From Myrica gale (taxonomy: Eukaryota; Streptophyta; Magnoliopsida; Fagales; Myricaceae), in NCBI GenBank assembly GCA_963930655.1, contig OZ005620.1, positions 5,967,001-6,031,000 of the forward strand: DNA of 64,000 nucleotides. The letters run 5' to 3'. The position numbers were made by a program, and so were the translations under genes. Position 1 is the first letter of the stretch. Every line of letters starts with the position of its first letter. The notes below the pieces were generated by a model. The model was not told the origin of the DNA. It was given only the letters and a program-made list of their open reading frames with translations, and made no database searches. Positions 9,808 through 22,963 of this stretch are shown here, piece by piece.

Positions 9808-12800
9808 AATTCCTCTCTCTGCATAGGAATTTACTTAAACTTTCTAGCGAGGTGTATCAAATTAAAGACATATTTTGAAGTATAAAGAATTAAATGGACA
9901 AGTACTACTTTTTCATCTTAAAAGCTTTGATATAATTTGTAACGATCATATGAAACATGCAACAGCTAGAGAGTGTTTCTTGGGGATAAAACTGAGTATT
10001 CTCTTTTCAATTTTTTTTCTTTTTTCAGATTATATGGCAACATCAACCGAAAAGGGTAATGGATATGGCGATGTTGACAAGAAGTACAGCAAGAAAATAT
10101 ATTATTCTTCTCTTCTTCGTCACAGATCTCGACCCCAGGATAGTGGTAGCAGGACTAGCAGCAATTATCAAACTGCTGTGGGGTGCCAAGAGAGAAAGGG
10201 TCAGGTCAGGTAAAAAGATACTAAAACATGTTTTCGAATGCTGCAAAAACTGCAGATTTTTGGGTCATGGAAAAGATAAAGCAGTACTGATTAAGCAACT
10301 CTAGCTGATGCAGTAAATTATGAGTTTCAGGGTTCAAGCAACTTAGACGCATGGGATAGGGATCTAAGTGATGCTTCAATTAAGTGGAGAAGAGGTACTC
10401 ATCGAACATGTATGGAAAGGAAGCAAAAGGAACACAACAAATAGAGAGAACTAATAAGATGCATGTCTACAAAATTATAGAAGGCTGAGTATTTTGAGTG
10501 TATAGATTATCAAATCAGGTATCAGGTATAGTACACTGAGGTGACCTATTCAAAATATGCTTATTAGGGAATCTTATCCTTTCTCTACACGATGAATTAT
10601 TGCTCTCAAACATCACATAAAAAAGAGAAAAAGAAGTACGTACTCCCTTTTTAACAGAAGATTGGCACATTTGAGGAACAGTAACTACCATTTTTTTTTT
10701 GTCTTCATTTATTTTTACAAAGTGCCTTTTGCAGTCCAGCCAATATACTTACAAGGCCACACATTCTTCCTCGAAGTACCGCCTGTTCTCTCTCAGACAC
10801 ATATTTTTTCGATTCTCTCACCCTGTCATTTCTCAGTTCTATGATTCCTTTGTCATTCGAGATTTCTGGTTTTTGTTTTTTTATCAGTCTATATTTCTTA
10901 TTGCTAGTTATATCTGTGTGCCTGCCAAATTCCATCTTTAGCTAAACCCGATAAAGCTTAAGCAATTTATCTAGTCCATATACAGTCACAAACAGCCTTT
11001 TACTGCAATCAATAAAAAAAAACCATAAAGGGAACACTAACGGAGAAGATAGAATATGGAAAATTCCGCTACAGCAACATCTGCGCTTCCAAGTGACAAC
11101 TCTCGCACCAATGTGATTGGGAGTTAATATAGCCAAGGCCACACAGAAATTGTTGCACCTGATTATTTTTATTCATAGAAAAAGAAATATGGTCTTTACT
11201 TTGAGAGCAAGGGCATAGAAAAGTTAGCACCGTGGGTTTCGTGATAATTCCCTCCACGAGAGAGATAGAGAGAGAGAGCCCATCAATTAGTTTGTCTCTG
11301 AGAGATGGCACGCAATACCTTGGATTTTTCTTCAACCTTTCAACAGCAGCACCCAACAGCAATCATCATGCCCTCCTCGCCCTTCCCTCTGACTCTCCAC
11401 CACCATCATTACCCCCTCACCACTCCCAGCTCATCCTTTATCATCATCCACCAAACCCCCGATGACCTTCACCATCACCAACAACAGTCAAGAAAGCCAA
11501 AGGAAACAGCAGGAAAAGAAGAAGAAGAGGGGGAGGAAAAGGAAGAGGAAGAAGAGGAAGACGACGACAAGGAGGAGGATGAAGAGGGTTTCGCTATGAG
11601 AAAACCCTACTTTGAAGTTTGAATCTTCTGCGATTGAAGGGTCTTTTCCATTAGAGGATCCACCATAACTCTTGCTCTCGGGGAATCAAGCGTCTCGGTC
11701 CGATCGTTCGCTAGATCAAGTCAAATCATATAAGTTTTAAAAGTTCCGGCTTCAGTTTTCTCTTTCCCTTTTTTCCGGTTTTGATTTTTATATCTTCAGT
11801 AAACATATTAGCCGCTTTAACCTGTCTTACTATTGCTTAGTTTTGCTGTTCAGATGTTTGCGGAAAGAAGGGAACAATATATATAGTTTCATTTCGCCAT
11901 TCGTGTTTGTCATCCGGAACGATATTAATGATCTCTCTCATTCTCCCTATCTTTCTCTGAAGTGTTTAGAAGTTGTGGGGTATTTTTTTTGGGTTCTAAT
12001 TGTTGGTGCACTCAATATTTATGACCAAAATTCAATGTTCCATATTCATGGCATGTAAATAAGTACTTGCCCAAGTAATATCTTCGATGTAGTCCACTGC
12101 CATTAGTGAACATTATCTTGGAATCCATTAGATATATCCCCATGAGAAACTTTATTCCTCGGCCATGGCAAATGCAAGCAAGGAATAAAGATATAGACTT
12201 CTTGAGCTCTAGGGTTTGCTATAATTTCACGCCCGGCCGCAACCTTTTAACCTTTCTGTTTTACTACTTTAACCTGATCTACATGAGATAATCTGTTTAT
12301 CAGTATGGTAAGATGATAGGAAATCATGGTTATGATCATCGGGATCACACCTGATCTCCTGATTCAAACTCAGACACATATATATTGTCATAGATCGAGA
12401 TTTTCTAGGGGCATATGTTTATTATGTGCATGTGAGTAGACATGATGGGTATGTGTGAAAATATTATTGCCTGTGTACTCTAATCTAGGAGACAGTAAGA
12501 AATCTATATATAATGTGCAAATAGGAGGCCATGTAGTTTTTCTTTGTCTGTGGGGATTATTTGAATGGAAAAAAAAACCATGGTTAGATATTATGGAGCT
12601 CATATAACTCATAACAGATGATAATGTACTATATCTATATATATATTTACCAATACCTTGGTTACAATATTTTCGTTCTCTTGTTAATCTCCTTGCCCTT
12701 AATTGTCCACCACATAACTTCATATATAGCACTCTAATTTGAACAAAAAAAAAATGAGCTTCTACTAGGAAACATTTTTCCTGCGGAAAACGATTTTCTC

Positions 12801-13776
12801 CAGGAGCTTCGCCTTTGACATTCCAAGGAGGCAAGGACACATTTTTTTCTTCTTTAGCTGCTGTAATGGACATCATCAAGTCAGCACACAGTACTTCTCT
12901 GCCCTTCTTTCATGCTGTACCCCTCCAGGCTCCAAGCAAGTCATAAATCAGCAACAACTACTGTTGGCCAGCTAAGCCTTTTCAAATATTGTTCGTGCAA
13001 AACGTGGTGGCTTGCATATATACCAGGTGGGGATCGAAAAAATTAGCCAAGTCAAGCGCCGAATAATTGTCTTCCAACATTTTAACGTGTTTTCACTTGA
13101 TGAACACATATAGAACCGTATGATCAGGCGGGGGATTTACATGGTATTCTTCCTCTGAATTATGAAAGAAGAGAGGAAATAAGAAAGGAGAGAATTTGAG
13201 GACAGATGAGGTATATTATATATCTTCTCCTAGCGCTGTGTATTAGCTAGGCAGTAGTACTTTGCAAACGAACAAACGTTCTACGACGTTTTGGGCGAAA
13301 GTACGTACGTAACATTCATCACCACGTAGGTTTTATGTTTGACTGGATTCTGAAGATTGAATTTTAATTCTTTCTCGATCGAAGCGTGCTTTATGCTTAG
13401 AAAAAACGAAGCATGCGTTAAGAGATTCCCGTTGACTGCAAAACCTTCAAGCTTGGCCTACCAGATCTCCGTTCAAACTCACGTTCTTCATTCAACTCAA
13501 ATCGGCGGACTATAATATTAATCTTTAATTTGCATGCACGGACTTGTCGTTGCAACCTCATGAGATTTGGACTCAACAATCAAGAGCATCTTTCACTAAT
13601 GGTTTCCCTTCCACATCTACCAAAATGTTTCAAGACGAGGATTTGCTAGCTGTTGCATGTCCTTGCTATATTTGCGAAGTACTTCCGGCCAGGAGTCATT
13701 TGGGTTAGTTAATTCAGACGACGATAATATGCATGTACGGATATTAGGACAAATATATTGCTATGTCTCCCATGGA
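9808..13776. other. Long intergenic region, no supported gene
   Basis: AT-rich sequence with short unrelated open frames. Stretches near 10.03-10.3 kb and 12.39-12.88 kb are open for 80 to 160 codons but have no protein-like composition or family resemblance. One low-complexity frame at 11305-11622 is listed separately. No tRNA, known microRNA or recognisable transposon end was found. Confidence 0.4.
11305..11622 (+). CDS. Hypothetical low-complexity protein or first exon (doubtful)
   Basis: An ATG after a GA-rich leader (GAGAGATAGAGAGAGAGAG near 11260) opens a 105-codon frame. The first half is rich in His, Pro, Ser and Thr, including HHHH and HHHQQQ-type stretches. The second half is a nearly pure Glu/Asp run followed by a short basic end (MRKPYFEV). 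I do not recognise it. Low-complexity CT/CA- and GA-rich DNA readily gives such frames, so it may be a UTR, a relic or non-coding. No downstream exon was convincing. Confidence 0.2.
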   Translation: MARNTLDFSSTFQQQHPTAIIMPSSPFPLTLHHHHYPLTTPSSSFIIIHQTPDDLHHHQQQSRKPKETAGKEEEEGEEKEEEEEEDDDKEEDEEGFAMRKPYFEV

Positions 13777-13849
13777 AGTCTCAACAGGGGCGGACCCAGG
13801 CCCGACCGAACCTGGGCGGCCGCCCGAGGTCCGTCCCTGAAAATTTTTT

Positions 13850-13890
<41 letters not shown>

Positions 13891-13949
13891 AAAATAAGTT
13901 GGCCTGGGCCGCCCTGGTTGGCCCAGGCCAACATAAGCTTAGCCTAGTG

Positions 13950-14055
13950 AAATGCGAACTGGGCCTGATCCTCAGGCCCAGTCCGCATTTTATTTTGGTT
14001 CAAAACAGGGGGTGAAACGACGTCGTTTCCCCCCTGTGTTTTCGTGTTTTGAACC
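13950..14055 (+). promoter_or_regulatory. Subterminal inverted repeats and ACGT palindrome of the hAT element
   Basis: Two nested hairpins lie inside the left end. At about 13951-13989, AATGCG-ACTGGGCCTGA pairs with TCAGGCCCAGT-CGCATT. At about 13994-14055, TTGGTTCAAAACAGGGGG pairs with a CCCCCCTGT...TTTTGAACCAA arm. The second encloses the perfect 14-bp palindrome AAACGACGTCGTTT at 14015-14028. hAT transposases bind subterminal repeats, and ACGT cores are bZIP-type sites, so this could be a transposase-binding region or promoter. That role is inference. Confidence 0.5.
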
Positions 14056-16482
14056 AAAAAAAACCTGCGAATTCTCAGCCCTCAAGCTCTCTCTCTCCCC
14101 TCTCAGCCCTCAAGCTCTCTCTCTCCCCTCTCAGCCCTTTCTCTCTCCACTCCTCAGCCCTCCAAGCGGTTTGTGAACCGAGAAATTTGTATTCTTCACG
14201 TTCACCAGCCCTCTCAATCTCATGCGATCCCCACTCTCTGTAAGTCTCTCTCTCTCTCTGTTTCTTTCTGAGGTGGATGCTGATTGGTTTCGTTAATGAG
14301 TCTTTTTTTTTCCTCTTGGAATTTAGAGATTTTGACAAAAATCTTCTGTGGCATTTTCGATTTCATTTCTTTTCTCTCTTCAGAAATTGTTGGCGTTGAC
14401 TGGAATTCTTTGTATGGAAAAATATTCGCTTGCCCTTGTTTTTGTTTTCGATTTATTATTTGACGAATATGACTGAATTCAAATGGACTTGAAAAATTTT
14501 AATGTTTCCTTATGTTATTTCGTGTTCGGATTGTGGAGTTAAATTGGGTTAATGAGTTCGTGCTGTGCAAAATAGATGTCGTTTTGAGTTTTGTGTTTTT
14601 CTTGTCTGAGGAATTCCCGAGTGAGATGTTGGGTTGGTTAGTACTGGGTGTATAATTTAGAGCGAGGAATTACAATTTTTCACAAGAACCTGACTTGTAA
14701 ACCAGTTAGGCGAATGTATAAGTCCTTTTACCTCGCATATTGTTGGGTAATCGTAGGCGCATTACTGGAAACTCTATCTGCAGTATAGGGGTGAATACTA
14801 GGGTCCTCAATGGTTAAAAGCCAATTTTGTGTGTCTTAGCACAAGGGAATTTCAGTGCAATCACAATTCATGAAAGGGTCAGATAGACGGGGTGGAAGCG
14901 TGTGATAGCTAAACTAAGACAACTCCTTGATGAACTGCACAGCAACCAGACACAACAACAACACCACCCCACTGCCCATCCAAGCGCGCTCCATTTGTCT
15001 CCTCTTCACTTCTTCCAGAACCCACTTATTATGGTTTTCTTTTTCTGATTATTTTCCTTTCCTTCTCTGTTTATTACAGAAGAGAGAATCCTCTTTAATC
15101 ACTCTCAATCTTGATTTTCCTCTGTTGAAAAATTAGTGTTGTTTAGGTCCAAAGAGGAGCATTTCTTAAAATTAAATTTCAATATGGTTTGAATTTAATT
15201 TCTGTGTGGTTTCCATTAAACAATTCCCTTGCGAATTAGGCGAGCATTTCTTAAAATTAGGTCTGGGTACTTTGTTTAGAAAATATTTTTTCTTTATTCT
15301 GTTTGAGAACGAAGATTGCGCAAATTAAGCATGTATATGTGTTGTAGGTTGCTTGGTATAGTAATTTTTAGATATCACTTCCAATAGTTTCCTCTTCTTC
15401 GACATTAAAATTTCTGTTTTTCGATTTGTGTCCTAAAAATAGGTTAAGCGGTAAGTTCTGTTGGGTTTTCGAAAGTTTATTTTTTTAAGTTTATTTTGTT
15501 TTTGGTGCGTGCATCTAATGATTTTGATTTCTTGTTATATTTTGGGGAAATAGGTTAGCAGGTAGTTATACACCCCAACTTTTGTCCAATTAAGCAGGAC
15601 ACTCATATTGTGGCATGCGTGGGGGTTCCCTTAATCCCTATCAAAGCTAATATACGCCCAAGATCTTATAGGTCATTATTTAAGAACATGGCCTATGTCT
15701 GCTCTACTTTATGTTGGTCTATATTCATTTGCCATGAACTTCACGTGTAATCTCGAGAGATGCGTAAATTGATGTGGTAGTAGTTGATCATTCAGTTGAT
15801 ATTATAATTATATTAAAAAGCAGTTTGTCTACTTATAAGGTGCCCTTGTATTATGTTTTTGGGTACTGAGAGCCGAGAGGGACAAAGGGGGTGTGGCTTC
15901 CTGTTGTCTTGTTAATTTGAGATGGGATACTTTTTCTATTGGAGCTCGAGATAGGCTTATCAGAACTTCTGGGCAGTTAGATACATCTTGGTTAGTCTAG
16001 TTAATGTAATATATACAAGATATCAGAAATTGTTAACTTATTGTTCTCTATGTGGATTTGTGTAGTGAAGATCAAAATCCATTGCTGGAAGCACATTTGA
16101 ACTTTGCCAATATACTTGCTTATTTGCTGGAAGGACATTTGCGGTAGGTAATCTCCTTTCTTTAAAACTTTTTTTCATTTCTTGCTTAACTCTAGTTTGG
16201 ATTGTGAAGGAAACCGGAGGAAGAGATTCTATTTGTGTAGTAGTTTTTAGGTTGGATTGTGATGCTGTTGAGCCTAGGACAACCTTAGTTGAGCCCAATC
16301 TTGTTTGCTATTATTCTTAATTGTTCAAATGTTGATATTTGGTGCCATCACTATTTTATTATTGAAATATCTTGTTTGTCATGGAAATTTAACAGTGAAT
16401 TAGTATGATTGAGAATTGTATGATTAATTTGGATAAATTGATGAGTTTGGGAAATTTCTTTGAATTTTGTTTTGTTTAGATA

Positions 16483-18974
16483 ATGGAAAGGTTTTATCCA
16501 AGAAAGCTACACAGCGTTGAGTCATCTACTCCTAACGTGTCTACTAGTTCTGAAATAGAAACTAGTTTGAAAAGACCCTGCATTGAGTTTAGTCCGGATG
16601 ATATTATTGTTGATCCAGGGTTACGTAAACTCATCGAAGAATATGATGTTGGGATTAAGGATCAAGTTCGTAGGGAATACTTAATTAAAGGTCCTTGTCA
16701 ACCACGTGGCCACAATTTTCCTAAGAAGAAATATGGGAAAGATAAGAGGGGTTTTAAGGAATTATGGTTTAAAAATTATCCATGGTTGGAATATAGTGTA
16801 TCGAAGGATGCCGCGTATTGTTTGTGGTGTTATTTGTTTCGGCGACCTAGAGGGGAAAGGTCTGGGGGAGGTGTGTTTACTTCTCTGGGATTTTGCAACT
16901 GGAAAAATGCAATCCAGGTTTTTGCTGAGCATGTTGGTGCACATGATAGTGCTCACAATGAAGCTAGAATGCAATGTGAAGCATTCGAAAATCAGCGACA
17001 AAGTGTGACGCACATGTTATCCGCACATGGGCATGATATAGAGAATGCTTATCGCGTTCGCTTAACAGCGATTTTAGATTGCATTCGGTTTCTTTTGGTG
17101 CAAGGATTGACTTTTTGTGGTCATGACGAGTCCGAGGGTTCATTGAGAAAAGACAATTTTCTTGAACTTTTGGAATGGTATGTTAAGCATGATGAAAAAG
17201 TTGCTAAGACAATTAATAGTAATGCTCTTGGAAACAATCAAATGACTTCTCCAAAAACTCAGAAGGAATTGGTGAATGCTTGTGCAGCGGAGACCACACT
17301 TGCCATTAGTAAAGATATTGGGGATAGTTTTTTTTCTATTATGGTTGATGAGTCTCGTGATAATTCAGTGAAGGAGCAAATGACAGTGGTTTTGAGATAT
17401 GTGAACAGACATGAACATGTGATTGAAAGGTTTCTTGGTGTGGAACATGTTCCTGATACTTGCTCCCAGTCTTTGAAAGATGCTATACACAAATTGTTTG
17501 CAAGACATGAGTTGTCAATTTCCAAATTGAGAGGTCAAGGGTATGATGGGGCCTCAAACATGCGATGCGAGTTCAATGGGTTGAAGTCACTCATTTTGAG
17601 GGATAATCCTTCCGCTACCTATATTCATTGTTTTGCTCACCAACTTCAATTGACAGTTGTGGCTATTGCAAAGAATAATTTTCAAGTTGGGGATTTTTTT
17701 AATTACACTTCTTTGATTGTGACTATGGTCGGATCTTCTTGTAAAAGGAAAGATAATCTTCGGCAAAGTCAACATGAGAAGATAGTGGAGAAGTTGGAAA
17801 ATGGAGAGATTTCTAGTGGAAAGGGTAAAAATCAAGAAACTAGTCTCGCACGACCAGGTGATATAGTCGTTGATTACTATATCTCGTTTCAATACTTTAG
17901 ACCATTTAGTCTTTCTTTCTTTATTTATTAATTTTTAATTCCCATAACATTATAGGTGACACTCGTTGGGGTTCATACTACATCACAATACTGCGTCTCT
18001 TCACTATGTGGTCAGCCGTGTTGGATGTTCTTGAAAACATAAATGAGGATGATACTTGCCCAGAACAAAGAGTCATGGCTAGAAGCTTGATGGATAAGAT
18101 GCAAAGTTATGAATTTGCATTCACTATGCATTTGTTGAAGAAAATAATGGGAATTACAAATGATTTGTCACAGGCCTTACAGCGAAAGGATCAAGATATT
18201 GTTAATGCTATGAGTTTGGTTGGAGTTGTGAGGGAACGGTTGCAAGAGTTGAGGGAGGAAGGATGGGATAAATTTTTGGAAGAAGTCAAAACATTTTGTC
18301 TGAATAATTTTATCAATGTGCCCAATATGGAAGACATTATACCAACTCGCGGTCGTTCGAGGCGTGGAGGGCAGACGATTACTTCTTTACATTATTTTCG
18401 TGTGGAAGTCTTTTGTCAGGTTATTGATTTGATTGCTCAGGAGATGAATAATCGTTTCACAGAAACAAGTATGAAGTTACTTCTTTGCATAGCATGTCTT
18501 GATCCAAGGGACTCATTCTCAGCATTTGATCCTGATAGATTATGTCGTCTTGTTGAATTTTACCTTGAAGATTTCTCAACAATTGATTGCGTGGTACTTA
18601 GAGATCAGCTTGACACCTACATTAGAGATGTTAGAAAAACTAATGTTTTCTCTGGGATTAAAGATATTGGAGCTCTTGCTGTGAAGATGGTTGAGACCAG
18701 AAAGAATATTTTATATCCATTGGTTTATCGTCTTATTACGTTGGCATTGGTCTTACCGGTTACGACTGCAACCGTTGAGAGAGTCTTCTCTGCGATGAAA
18801 ATTATCAAGACTGATTTGCGTAATAGGATGAGAGATGATTGGATGAATGATTGCATGGTTGTGTACATCGAGCGGGAAATTTTTGAAACTATTGAGAACG
18901 AAGTCATTTTGCAACGTTTTCAGAAGATGCACAACCGCAGAATCCAATTACCCTCTCTCAGTCGTAGTACATAG
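16483..18974 (+). CDS. hAT transposase (TTF-type zinc finger, ZMYM1-like, hAT dimerisation domain)
   Basis: Exons 16483-17857 and 17956-18974, joined across a 98-bp GT-AG intron, give a continuous 797-aa frame: RPG at the donor and DTRWGS at the acceptor restore the conserved RPGDTRWG motif. Order of regions: a variable N-terminus; a TTF-type zinc finger around 85-170 (YPWLEYSV, YCLWCYLF, GFCNWKNA, HVGAHDSAH); the DUF4371-type catalytic core around 190-460 with MVDESRD, RGQGYDGASNM and YIHCFAHQLQL; and a C-terminal hAT dimerisation domain with LPVTTATVERVFSAMK. Such proteins cut and rejoin the element at its terminal repeats. MRCEFNG replaces the more usual MRGEFNG. Without the splice, the first exon reads into the intron and stops at 17929-17931. 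The active-site acidic residues were not mapped rigorously. Confidence 0.9.
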
Positions 18975-21900
18975 TACGTTATGTGTAATTCAATATTTTT
19001 AATGTTTTTAGTCTTTAATGTTTTGATATTGTAACTCTAAGACAATTTTTTACATTACATATGAAAAAAAAAATTAGTCATTTTGCTTTAAAAGTTCGCC
19101 CGGGTTGATTTTCATTCCTGGTTCCGCCACTGCGTCTCAAGTTAGGCAAGTTTTCATCTCCTTTTCCTAGCTAGGATCGAGCATGCTTCGACACAACAGA
19201 AATCTAAGAAGTCTACTTTTCACCTACAAATAATGCAATTTTTACACTCACTCACACACACATATATCTATATATATATATATATATATATAAGATATAT
19301 ATGGGTTCAAATGTGACAAAAATACTGCTCACTTAATCGTGTGAAGTAGGAAAGGTTCTGGTATTACGAAACTATATATATATATATAGACTGCATGTTA
19401 TAAAGCCGCTGTTTTCAAAATAATATATATATTTATAAAAATGTCAAGTTTCGAGAATGCAGCGAATCTCGCATGCTTCATGTTACGGATAAGTACTGCA
19501 TGCCTGTTACTGGTCGGCCTTTGGAATTTTTATAAGAAAATGTTCCTAAGAATTTGTTTGATTTAAGAAAAGCATATCTTTTGAGTTTTTCTAACTTTCT
19601 CGAAGGCCCATCAAACACTGCACCCAGCACAGTAACACAGAATGCATATACATACATGAAGCAACTACGTATTAATTAAGTAATTTCTTACAGAACTACT
19701 TAGACAACGCATAAAGATATAAGTTACAGATTTCAGCTTCCGCATGATGTTTTTTTGTTTCCTTTGGGGAAAAATAAAACGAAAAACGATTGGGCTTCTT
19801 GACCCTAGTCCCCTACTCAGTCCAAGCCCAGTTGCTGAATCGAGTGCCAACCCATGGCTCGAAGGGCGCAACCATCATAAGTGGGTTGGATTTCAAGATT
19901 GCTGGAAAAGCAGATCCAGCCCCAATTCAATGAGCCCGTAATAGCATTTGAGAAATCATTTCGCCGGAGACTTGAAAGTTATATTGTTCAATTTCAAAGA
20001 ACAGTATTAAAAAAAAAAAAAAAAGATATAGCCCTGCGAGTCAGAGTCAAAGTCAAAGTCAAACAAACAGTTATGTCCAAAACGACACTTGAACGTGCAC
20101 CCTAGCTAGGTAATTAATTTGGAAGTGCCAACTAGGATGTGGTTGTGACGTAACGTCGATCCCAATATTTTTGAAGGTTATTTAGGTCCTTTAATATAAT
20201 AGAATATTATAATTTTATAGAGTTGGGAGCTAAACAGTGATGTTTTAAAAAAAATCATTTAAAATATATTTTGATTGTCCTATTGATTTCCAAAAAGATT
20301 AACGATGGAGATGACGATATAGCTTTCTCAACGGCCTTTTTGATTCAGCTACCTCAATAATTCCAGGATATACTAACAAGCCAAATACCTTCTCTACTTT
20401 CCACTTTACAGGACGAGTTATCTGTAATTGTTTGTCTTTATCAAATGTCAATTTTTTCTAATAAGACACAAAATTTAAAGTCGGTATTGTCTTTGAATGG
20501 GTGCTTCAGATATTCTATTATATATTCTCCTATCATATTCTAATGCAATAAGCTTTAGGGTATATATTATGTCAGTGCCCAAAAAAGCAACGAGTTTTTT
20601 CTTTTCTTTTCTTTCGGGCCTTATAATGAGCAAAGTAACGAGTCTTTGATCTTTCGATTCCACAAGCAAAGTAACGAGTCTTTGGTCTTTTGATACTAAC
20701 GAACACTTTAGATTGAGAAATTGTCCACTTTTAGCCTCAATAAACTATAAATTTCATCGCATTTAACCATAAAACTTAAAACTACTAAGATGAATTAATG
20801 TTCTTCATCCTGTAAGACTTACTGTTGAAATGTATAGAAAATAGACTATGTGGCACAACATCAGCAGTTGGATTTAATGACACAATATCAGCGCGCGGTT
20901 GAATCTAATGACAAAGCAAATATTGATGCATTTTGGTACTTTGGTTGTTAAATGTGATAAAATTGGTAACTTGGACTTGTAAAAGACATTTAGGTGAAAG
21001 TTCATGCATGAAAAATTCCTCCAATATATATGTAATTTAGTTATTTTTTCAGTAATGACTCAAAACACATATGAGCGATCCAAATGAGAGTTTGAAAATC
21101 AAGCACAATTTGATGTAGGTCGTAAATTGAGTTGAAACTAAAGAGTTGATGGATGTCAGTATTTTATAAAGAACTTTTCGAGTAGGTTTAATTAATGTTA
21201 CAATTTTAAGTAGTATTTATTTTTAATAAATTAGTAATTGGAGTATAATTTTAAACATATTGATCCTTATATCTATTTTTTATACATATTAGTCCGATAT
21301 GAGTTTGAGATCAAAATATCCATTAATTGTGTCTGATAGCCTATTTCAGACCATATCTATAATATTGAGCTAATTTTTAATCGACGGAAGAATCTATAAT
21401 CTAAAAAATGAACCACAGATATTGACTCATTCAAATTATACTCCAAATACTGTTTTGTTAAAATTCAGTATCTCAGAAAATTGTGTCAGTAATTAAACCA
21501 AATTATATTAATCACAAAATTACCACAATCAACTAGAGATCCCGGGTGATAAATAAAGGTTAAAAATGTGTGTAAATCACTTCTTAAGATTCAATGGGCT
21601 GAACTCATCCTTAAATAAATGAAAGGAAAAGAAAACGACTTCTATTGGGATAAAGACAGAAATAAAATAAAATAAAATAAAATAATAAGGCCTTTATTGT
21701 GAGCTTATCTTCGGCGATCCTATGCATATTACTTGGCTACGATTCCTCATTAAATTGAGGGTCCCATTTCCAATATAAGACGAGGCCATTTTGCGTATAC
21801 GGTATATCGGTGGGTCCTGGAACAAACTGGTCTGTCATCCCTTTTTGTCCCGATGCTGTGCCGCCTAGAAAATAAGGTAGGAGTCGAACCGAAAGTCAAA

Positions 21901-22436
21901 GCAGTGTTTCCAACCCATCCTCTCTCTCTCTCTCCTTTACGAGGCCTTCTAGACTAATACGACTCTCTTACCCGCCACCGAATCTCGACCAAACGACATT
22001 TCTATATCACTATTGGAGCCACGATCATCCAGTCAAATCTTCTTTCAAAAGGTAAGCAGGTATGCATTAAGCCGTACCTGAAACGTCAACTTGTCTAAGA
22101 AAACCTTCAAATATATATTACATACTAATATAAGACGAGCGCAGCGATGCAATTCAGAATTTTTTCTTCTTTTTTTTAGATTATAATTTTGAGAGACAAA
22201 GAGCTATGACAGTTCATAATTTTCATAATTAAAAGGGGGGCATTAGATGATTACTAATATAAAGTCAATAATAAAACGCAATCGTAGGTATAAGTGGCGG
22301 AAAACAAATAAAGCAGTGGTATATAATTTCAGGCGTATGTGAGCCAGCTCACGTAAGGTAGGAGGGTCATTGATAATGTCAACAATAAGATGCCGTATTA
22401 ATATTGTTAAATATTTGTTTTTTAGTGTAATCAGTG

Positions 22437-22439
<3 letters not shown>

Positions 22440-22487
<48 letters not shown>
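22440..22487 (+). repeat. (TA)n microsatellite
   Basis: About 24 uninterrupted TA dinucleotides, followed directly by GTGCGCGTGCGTGTGT, a short alternating purine-pyrimidine run. It is the longest perfect dinucleotide array in the window and is likely to vary in length between individuals. Confidence 0.95.
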
Positions 22488-22490
<3 letters not shown>

Positions 22491-22545
22491 CGCGTGCGTG
22501 TGTATATCTTCAGCTGGGGTGTATATTATAATATGCTTTAGTTTT

Positions 22546-22963
22546 CAAAACAGTTTTTGTTTTTTTGTTTTTTGGAAATAGTGTAGATTTCTCTTGGGAT
22601 TGATGAAAAATTAATTAAAAGTTGTTGAAATTTGTAAAAAGTTATTGGGATTGGTGAAAATGTATTGAAATTGATGAAAAAATTATTAGGATTGATGAAA
22701 ATGTATTGGATTTGATGAAAAAGTGAGTAAGAAGTTTTTGAAATTTTTTTGAGAAGTTAAGGCTATGTTTGGTTTAGATCTTGAAATATGTTTTTGTGTT
22801 TTTGTCTTTTTGAAAGTAGTGTAAATTCTCTTGGGATTAGTGAAAAATGTGTTAAAAGTTGTTAGAATTTGTAAAAAATTATTGGAATTGGTGAAAAGAC
22901 ATTGGAATTGATGAAAAAATGAGTAGAAAACGTTTTGAGACATGAAACAAACATAGCCTTAAT
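22546..22963 (+). mobile_element. Tourist-like MITE and an adjacent partial relative
   Basis: The right-hand copy (about 22760-22963) starts GGCTATGTTTGGTT and ends AAACAAACATAGCC, a terminal inverted repeat of about 14 bases with one mismatch, and TTA can be read on both sides. These are typical of PIF/Harbinger-type MITEs. Directly to its left, 22546-22755 is a related direct repeat sharing strings such as GGGATTGATGAAAA and GTTGTTGAAATTTGTAAAAA but lacking a clear left terminus. Both are non-coding. Confidence 0.6.

Larger units (their letters stand above)
13785..19132 (+). mobile_element. Complete hAT-superfamily DNA transposon, probably autonomous
   Basis: The left end reads CAGGGGCGGACCCAGG; the right end, reverse-complemented, reads CAGTGGCGGAACCAGG, matching 14 of 16 bases. 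Flanks at 13777-13784 (AGTCTCAA) and 19133-19140 (CGTCTCAA) are an 8-bp target duplication with one mismatch, as expected for hAT. The 5348-bp element carries a transposase gene with one intron and an unbroken frame. Its 5' part has an AT microsatellite (about 13854-13888), subterminal inverted repeats, a CT-rich leader and about 2.3 kb of non-coding DNA before the start codon, which may hold UTR introns. Intact coding capacity with near-identical target duplications suggests recent insertion. Current activity cannot be judged. Confidence 0.92.

Noticed and set aside
10043..10304. Open frames that superficially resemble a small membrane protein start
   Set aside because: Two overlapping frames of 80 and 112 codons share the DNA, and neither shows a recognisable domain or convincing splice partners.
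12388..12879. 163-codon minus-strand open frame
   Set aside because: Composition is not protein-like, there is no family resemblance, and it spans AT-rich DNA with poly-A runs; the length is compatible with chance.
16762..18947. Minus-strand frames inside the hAT transposase gene
   Set aside because: They are shadows of the transposase coding sequence on the other strand.
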